From: an uncultured Bacteroidota bacterium
Lineage (GTDB): Bacteria; Bacteroidota; Bacteroidia; Chitinophagales; Chitinophagaceae
NCBI GenBank assembly: GCA_903879995.1
Contig: CAIRNW010000229.1
Span: 1 to 17,929, forward strand
Direction: 5' to 3'
DNA length: 17,929 bases
Under the pieces are notes generated by a model. The model did not search any database and was not told the DNA's origin. It saw nothing but the letters and a program-made list of their open reading frames with translations. Below, one piece after another: positions 15,218 through 17,929 of this stretch (its first letter is position 1; each line of letters opens with the position of its first letter). The translations under genes and the position numbers were made by a program.

Positions 15218-16015
15218 ATGTTCAAATCACTGCAAGATTTAGAGGGACGATGGACTTTAATCACTGGGGCTGCTGGCGGGCTTGGCCGAGTCATGGCTGA
15301 TACCCTTGCTGAATTGGGGGCTAGTCTAATCCTCGTAGATCGGCCAGATTGCGATCTGGGAATTCTGGAACAGGAACTCCGAACTCGTTGGGGCGTAAAG
15401 GTACTTTCTATATCTTGCGATCTCGAAAGTGAGACATCTCGGATTGAACTTATTCAGAGAGTCTTTAAGGGTGATCAAGGGTTAAACTGCCTAATTAACA
15501 ATGCGGCGTTTGTCGGTTCTTCCGATCTGACCGGTTGGGCCGTTCCCTTTGAACAGCAAACCCTGGAAACCTGGCGGCGAGCCCTGGAGGTTAACCTGAC
15601 GGCGGCTTTTCACCTCTGTCAGGGGTTAGCCCCGCTGTTAAGGTCTTCCCCAGGGGGCAACATTATCAACATCGCGTCGATCTATGGTCATCATGGCCCA
15701 GATTGGAGTCTGTACGAAGGCACAACCATGGGTAACCCGGCCGCCTATGGGGCCAGTAAGGGGGGCTTGATTCAATCGACCCGCTGGTTAGCTACCACCC
15801 TGGCACCACGGGTGCGGGTGAATGGGATTTCTCCGGGGGGGATATACAGAAACCAACCGGAGGTGTTTGTGCAGCGCTATAACCATCGCACACCACTGGG
15901 TCGAATGGCGACAGAGGATGACTTTCGCGGTGTGGTTGGTTTTTTAGCCAGTGATTTATCAAGCTACGTCACTGGGCAGATTTTGCAGGTAGACGGGGGT
16001 TGGTCAGTTTGGTAG
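15218..16015 (+). CDS. ptmA: Short-chain dehydrogenase/reductase, PtmA-like
   Basis: This 265-residue classical SDR has the cofactor motif TGAAGGLG (16-23), NNAAF (94-98), Ser154 in IASIYG, and the catalytic pair Tyr177/Lys181 in AAYGASKGG. The distinctive stretches TTMGNPAAYGASKGGLIQ and RTPLGRMATEDDF, with a C-terminal QVDGGWSVW, resemble PtmA of Campylobacter flagellin modification. PtmA has been placed in the GDP-GlcNAc supply branch for legionaminic acid. It lies 15 bases after the nitrilase-type gene and ends the operon. Base composition rises inside the gene: two 60-base blocks at 15541-15660 are about 58 and 62 percent G+C by hand count, well above the AT-rich genes upstream. SDR membership is certain; the PtmA assignment is moderate. 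Confidence 0.82.
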   Translation: MFKSLQDLEGRWTLITGAAGGLGRVMADTLAELGASLILVDRPDCDLGILEQELRTRWGVKVLSISCDLESETSRIELIQRVFKGDQGLNCLINNAAFVGSSDLTGWAVPFEQQTLETWRRALEVNLTAAFHLCQGLAPLLRSSPGGNIINIASIYGHHGPDWSLYEGTTMGNPAAYGASKGGLIQSTRWLATTLAPRVRVNGISPGGIYRNQPEVFVQRYNHRTPLGRMATEDDFRGVVGFLASDLSSYVTGQILQVDGGWSVW

Positions 16016-16097
16016 ATTAAGCAGCAGCTTGGTGGATTAGGTATCTCTGGAAACAATAAAAATCTAGTGCTGCGCAATTCGGGAATGGTAACCATAA

Positions 16098-16250
16098 ATG
16101 CAAGCTGGGGAGAAATTAACCCCCGATAATTTGAGAGCCATTCGCCCAGGTTTAGGCTTGGCACCTAAGTATTATGATATTCTACTGGGTAAAGCAGTTA
16201 AGAGTGACATTAAAGCTGGTACGGCTGTAACCTGGGACCTCTTGGTGTAG
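16098..16250 (+). pseudogene. Stranded C-terminal SAF domain of a second nonulosonate synthase
   Basis: An open stretch of 50 codons encodes QAGEKLTPDNLRAIRPGLGL followed by APKYYDILLGKAVKSD and ending IKAGTAVTWDLLV. This is the C-terminal antifreeze-like (SAF) domain of NeuB-family synthases, ending at a natural stop (TAG 16248-16250). The barrel domain is absent and in-frame stops lie just upstream (16089-16091 and 16095-16097). The RPGLGLAP form and the LLGK...DIKAGT ending look closer to PseI (pseudaminic synthase) than to the intact LegI in this window, which has RPGTGVSP. It is therefore not a duplicate of legI's tail. I read it as the relic of a replaced or deleted nonulosonate gene. 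Translation as a separate 50-residue peptide is unlikely, since the ATG lacks a good ribosome binding site. Confidence 0.8.
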
Positions 16251-16515
16251 ACACTTTGCAGATAACGGTGCGATCGCTCATGTGATAAAAGTCCGCTGAA
16301 TTATTCGTTGCTGTTATATTGAGGAAATGATGGTAAGGTGCGATCGCCTTTCTTCAATTTTATAATCAAAAATAAACCACAATAAACCACTAATCCCATT
16401 TTTAACTATGGGCGATCGCCCTTTTCCAACTTTTCCCAAATTTAGTAGGATAGTTGTTATGTTTAGGTAAACCAAGTTCATCAACAACTATTAACCCCAT
16501 CAGGAGTAAAATTCC
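16251..16515. other. Intergenic region with three HIP1 octamers
   Basis: No gene is visible in these 265 bases. GCGATCGC occurs at 16270, 16340 and 16412, the last inside the palindrome GGGCGATCGCCC (16410-16421). The 3' part carries the first copy of a 39-base direct repeat. The upstream region of the Uma2 gene ends with AGGAG (16502-16506), a good ribosome binding site for ATG 16516. No convincing promoter pair was found. Confidence 0.6.
16387..16425. repeat. 39-bp direct repeat, copy 1, with HIP1 palindrome
   Basis: This 39-base element begins CCACTAATCCCATT and ends in the palindrome GGGCGATCGCCC plus TTTT. It matches the copy at 17252-17290 at 37 of 39 positions. The two copies bracket the Uma2 gene. 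Besides being a possible mobile or duplicated element, the palindrome followed by T residues could act as a transcription terminator, though there is no loop in the sequence. Confidence 0.85.
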
Positions 16516-17250
16516 ATGGCAGCAATTACAGCCCAAGAACTAGAGTTGCAGATGCCCGATGCCACTCAACTTTTGAGTGATGAACCAGAGATAGAAAGTT
16601 CCTTACATTACATGCAATTGTTGTTACTGGTCACCTGTCTAGAATGGGCATGGCAAGAACGGGATGATTTTTTCATCGGTGCGAATTTGACCATTTACTT
16701 CAGTCGCCAACAACTCAAAAATCGAGACTTCCGTGGTCCTGACTTTTTCCTCGTCAAAGGCACAACCCGATCGCCGCGTAACTCTTGGGTTATCTGGGAA
16801 GAAGATGGTCGTTACCCTGATTTAATCATTGAATTATTGTCTGACTCGACCGCCAGTGTGGATCGCAATGCCAAACTGCAGCTATACGCTAAAAGATTTC
16901 ATACCCCCGAATATTTTTATTTTTCCCCCGACACTTTAGAATTTGCAGGATTTAAACTAAATGTCGACACCTATCTTCCCATTCCCTCCAATGCTCAAGG
17001 TTGGTTATGGAGTGAATCTCTCGGCTTTTTTCTTGGTATTCATAATCGACAGTTGCGTTATTTTTCTGTTGAAGGGGCTATGGTTCCTACGCCACAGGAA
17101 GCAGCCAAAAATGAGATGTTGAAAACCAATCAAGCGATGCAAATTGCCAGACGTTCTGATGAACGGGCAGAACACGAAAAAGCAAGAGCCGATCGCTTGG
17201 CTACCAAGCTTAAAGAATTGGGGATTGATCCTGATGAACTAGGAAGTTGA
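16516..17250 (+). CDS. Uma2-family (DUF820) putative endonuclease
   Basis: This 244-residue protein belongs to the Uma2/DUF820 family, a PD-(D/E)XK-like nuclease fold found in many copies in cyanobacteria. Visible elements are GPDFFLV (74-80), YPDLIIELLSDST (100-112) with candidate active-site Asp102 and Glu106, and Lys120 and Tyr124 in NAKLQLYAK. The last 55 residues are charged and likely coiled-coil (DERAEHEKARADR), ending KLKELGIDPDEL, a tail common in this family. AGGAG lies 9 bases before the ATG. Physiological function is not established for the family. It is flanked by a 39-base direct repeat on each side and seems unrelated to the sugar operon. Confidence 0.88.
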   Translation: MAAITAQELELQMPDATQLLSDEPEIESSLHYMQLLLLVTCLEWAWQERDDFFIGANLTIYFSRQQLKNRDFRGPDFFLVKGTTRSPRNSWVIWEEDGRYPDLIIELLSDSTASVDRNAKLQLYAKRFHTPEYFYFSPDTLEFAGFKLNVDTYLPIPSNAQGWLWSESLGFFLGIHNRQLRYFSVEGAMVPTPQEAAKNEMLKTNQAMQIARRSDERAEHEKARADRLATKLKELGIDPDELGS

Positions 17251-17251
17251 T

Positions 17252-17290
17252 CCACTAATCCCATTCTTAACTAAGGGCGATCGCCCTTTT
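17252..17290. repeat. 39-bp direct repeat, copy 2, with extended HIP1 palindrome
   Basis: This copy starts one base after the Uma2 stop codon. It differs from copy 1 at two positions, one of which lengthens the palindrome to 16 bases (AAGGGCGATCGCCCTT, 17273-17288) followed by more T residues. It could serve as the 3' terminator of the Uma2 gene as well as being a repeat boundary. Confidence 0.85.
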
Positions 17291-17603
17291 TAAAAATAAA
17301 TTGACACATACCCTTTATAACGCACATTCCTAATTTTTTTCCAGAAACTGGGTTTCGAGATTTGAACTTGTGTGACCAGAAGCCCAAGCGTGTATGGGGA
17401 TCTATCATCCTCTAACCTGCTTGACACCCAACTCCCTGACTCCGATAACAACAAAGAAGGAAAAAATAGCCGCTCACTTGTGATCCCTCCATATTAATCC
17501 GGATGATATTTGAAACATTTGTCTGTAATGATAAAGTATTTAATGAGCAACATAGCTAATAGCAAAGTACTGGACGGGCGATCTATTACAACATAAGCAG
17601 TCC
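17291..17603. other. Intergenic region without a recognisable gene
   Basis: Stops occur in all frames and no peptide resembles a known family. A TTGACA hexamer is at 17301-17306, but there is no well-spaced -10 box. The small inverted repeat at 17344-17356 is described separately. Confidence 0.5.
17344..17356. repeat. Short inverted repeat (GAAAC-TGG-GTTTC)
   Basis: The arms GAAAC and GTTTC are separated by TGG. The sequence resembles the widespread cyanobacterial AGAAACCGGGTTTCT palindrome family. With a 5-base stem it is too weak to call a terminator. Confidence 0.45.
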
Positions 17604-17661
17604 TAACTTATTATTAACCAACCAAACAGAATTAGCCCCCTTCTTAAGGGGGAGTTGATGG
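17604..17661. repeat. Hairpin repeat unit 1 (CCCCCTT-CTT-AAGGGGG)
   Basis: The unit begins TAACTTATTA and, 32 bases later, contains an inverted repeat at 17636-17652 with a 7-base stem and 3-base loop. It ends in a G-rich tail. Such AGCCCCC...GGGGG elements are dispersed intergenic repeats in filamentous cyanobacteria. A related unit follows 72 bases downstream in the same orientation. Confidence 0.7.
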
Positions 17662-17675
17662 GATCACAAGAGTAA

Positions 17676-17735
17676 TAACTTATTACAAACCATTCTAAAA
17701 GAATTAGCCCCCCTTCTTAAGGGGGGTTGGGGGGA
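17676..17735. repeat. Hairpin repeat unit 2 (CCCCCCTT-CTT-AAGGGGGG)
   Basis: This unit has the same TAACTTATTA start, the same 32-base distance to the hairpin, and the same GAATTAGCCCCC entry as unit 1. The stem is 8 bases (17708-17726), followed by GTTGGGGGGA. The strict spacing indicates a tandem duplication of one element rather than two independent hairpins. Confidence 0.7.
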
Positions 17736-17776
17736 CAAACGATCGCCATTCCCTCACCTCCCATCGCCGAATTTAC

Positions 17777-17782
17777 TATAAT
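17777..17782 (+). promoter_or_regulatory. Candidate -10 box for the partial Uma2 gene
   Basis: TATAAT matches the consensus exactly and lies 28 bases upstream of the ATG at 17811. No matching -35 hexamer is seen 16-18 bases upstream, so the call is tentative. Confidence 0.4.
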
Positions 17783-17810
17783 AGGTTAATCCCACCTCAA
17801 CTTAACGATA

Positions 17811-17929
17811 ATGGTCACTACTGTAAAACTAGTCCCAACCCTACCAACACAGGATGACTTGCCTTACGATGATGGAGTGCCAATGGAAAGCCCACGACAC
17901 AAACTGCAACTACAGCTCTTAACAGAAAC
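17811..17929 (+). CDS. Uma2-family putative endonuclease, 5' part only
   Basis: The open frame from ATG 17811 runs off the window end. The visible 39 residues begin MVTTVKLVPTLPTQDDLPYD and continue DGVPMESPRHKLQLQLL. This is a very typical N-terminus of cyanobacterial Uma2 (DUF820) proteins, in particular the DDLPYDDG and METPRHK-like segments. It differs in sequence from the Uma2 protein encoded at 16516. The catalytic region lies beyond the window and cannot be assessed. Confidence 0.75.
   Translation, partial: MVTTVKLVPTLPTQDDLPYDDGVPMESPRHKLQLQLLTE

Noticed and set aside
17301..17320. TTGACA plus a TATAA-like promoter
   Set aside because: The spacing between the two boxes is about half of what a sigma-70 type promoter needs, and no gene follows.
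17604..17735. CRISPR array
   Set aside because: There are only two imperfect hairpin units, with no regular spacers and no cas genes.

Overview
This window looks like chromosomal DNA from a cyanobacterium. The evidence is GCGATCGC (HIP1) octamers, extended GGGCGATCGCCC palindromes, two Uma2-family endonuclease genes, C-rich/G-rich hairpin repeats of the AGCCCCC-TTCTTAA-GGGGG type, and AT-rich coding DNA with mostly short or overlapping gene junctions. I do not assign a genus.

Layout. Positions 1-490 hold no intact gene, only a decayed IS4-family transposase fragment (about 237-353). From 491 to 16015 there is one uninterrupted plus-strand block of 15 genes. It begins with two Gfo/Idh/MocA-type oxidoreductases. 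A nonulosonic (legionaminic-type) acid pathway follows: 4,6-dehydratase (legB), DegT-type aminotransferase (legC), NeuC-like hydrolysing 2-epimerase (legG), NeuB-like synthase (legI), NeuD/PglD-like acyltransferase and a CBS-nucleotidyltransferase (ptmE-like). Next comes an amidation module of N-acetyl sugar amidotransferase, HisH-like glutaminase and HisF-like partner. After it lie a CysE-like acyltransferase, the CMP-sugar synthetase (legF/neuA-like), a class III PLP aminotransferase with a four-cysteine insert, a nitrilase-superfamily hydrolase and a PtmA-like SDR. Just after the block (16098-16250) is the stranded C-terminal SAF-type domain of a second, different nonulosonate synthase. From 16251 to the end is typical cyanobacterial accessory DNA: a Uma2 gene bracketed by near-identical 39-bp direct repeats, hairpin repeats, and the first 119 bases of a second Uma2 gene.

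How the genes work together (inference from families). PtmE-like would make the nucleotide-activated GlcN/GlcNAc. LegB and LegC would convert it to the 4-amino-4,6-dideoxy sugar and the NeuD-like enzyme would N-acetylate it. LegG would release 2,4-diacetamido-2,4,6-trideoxymannose, LegI would condense this with phosphoenolpyruvate to a legionaminic acid, and LegF would activate it with CMP. The amidotransferase/HisH/HisF trio predicts conversion of an N-acetyl group to an acetamidino group. The Gfo/Idh pair, CysE-like enzyme, class III aminotransferase and nitrilase are not part of the basic pathway and are candidates for an unusual decoration of the sugar. No glycosyltransferase, flippase, polymerase or recognisable acceptor protein is present, so the glycan or protein that receives the sugar is not encoded here.
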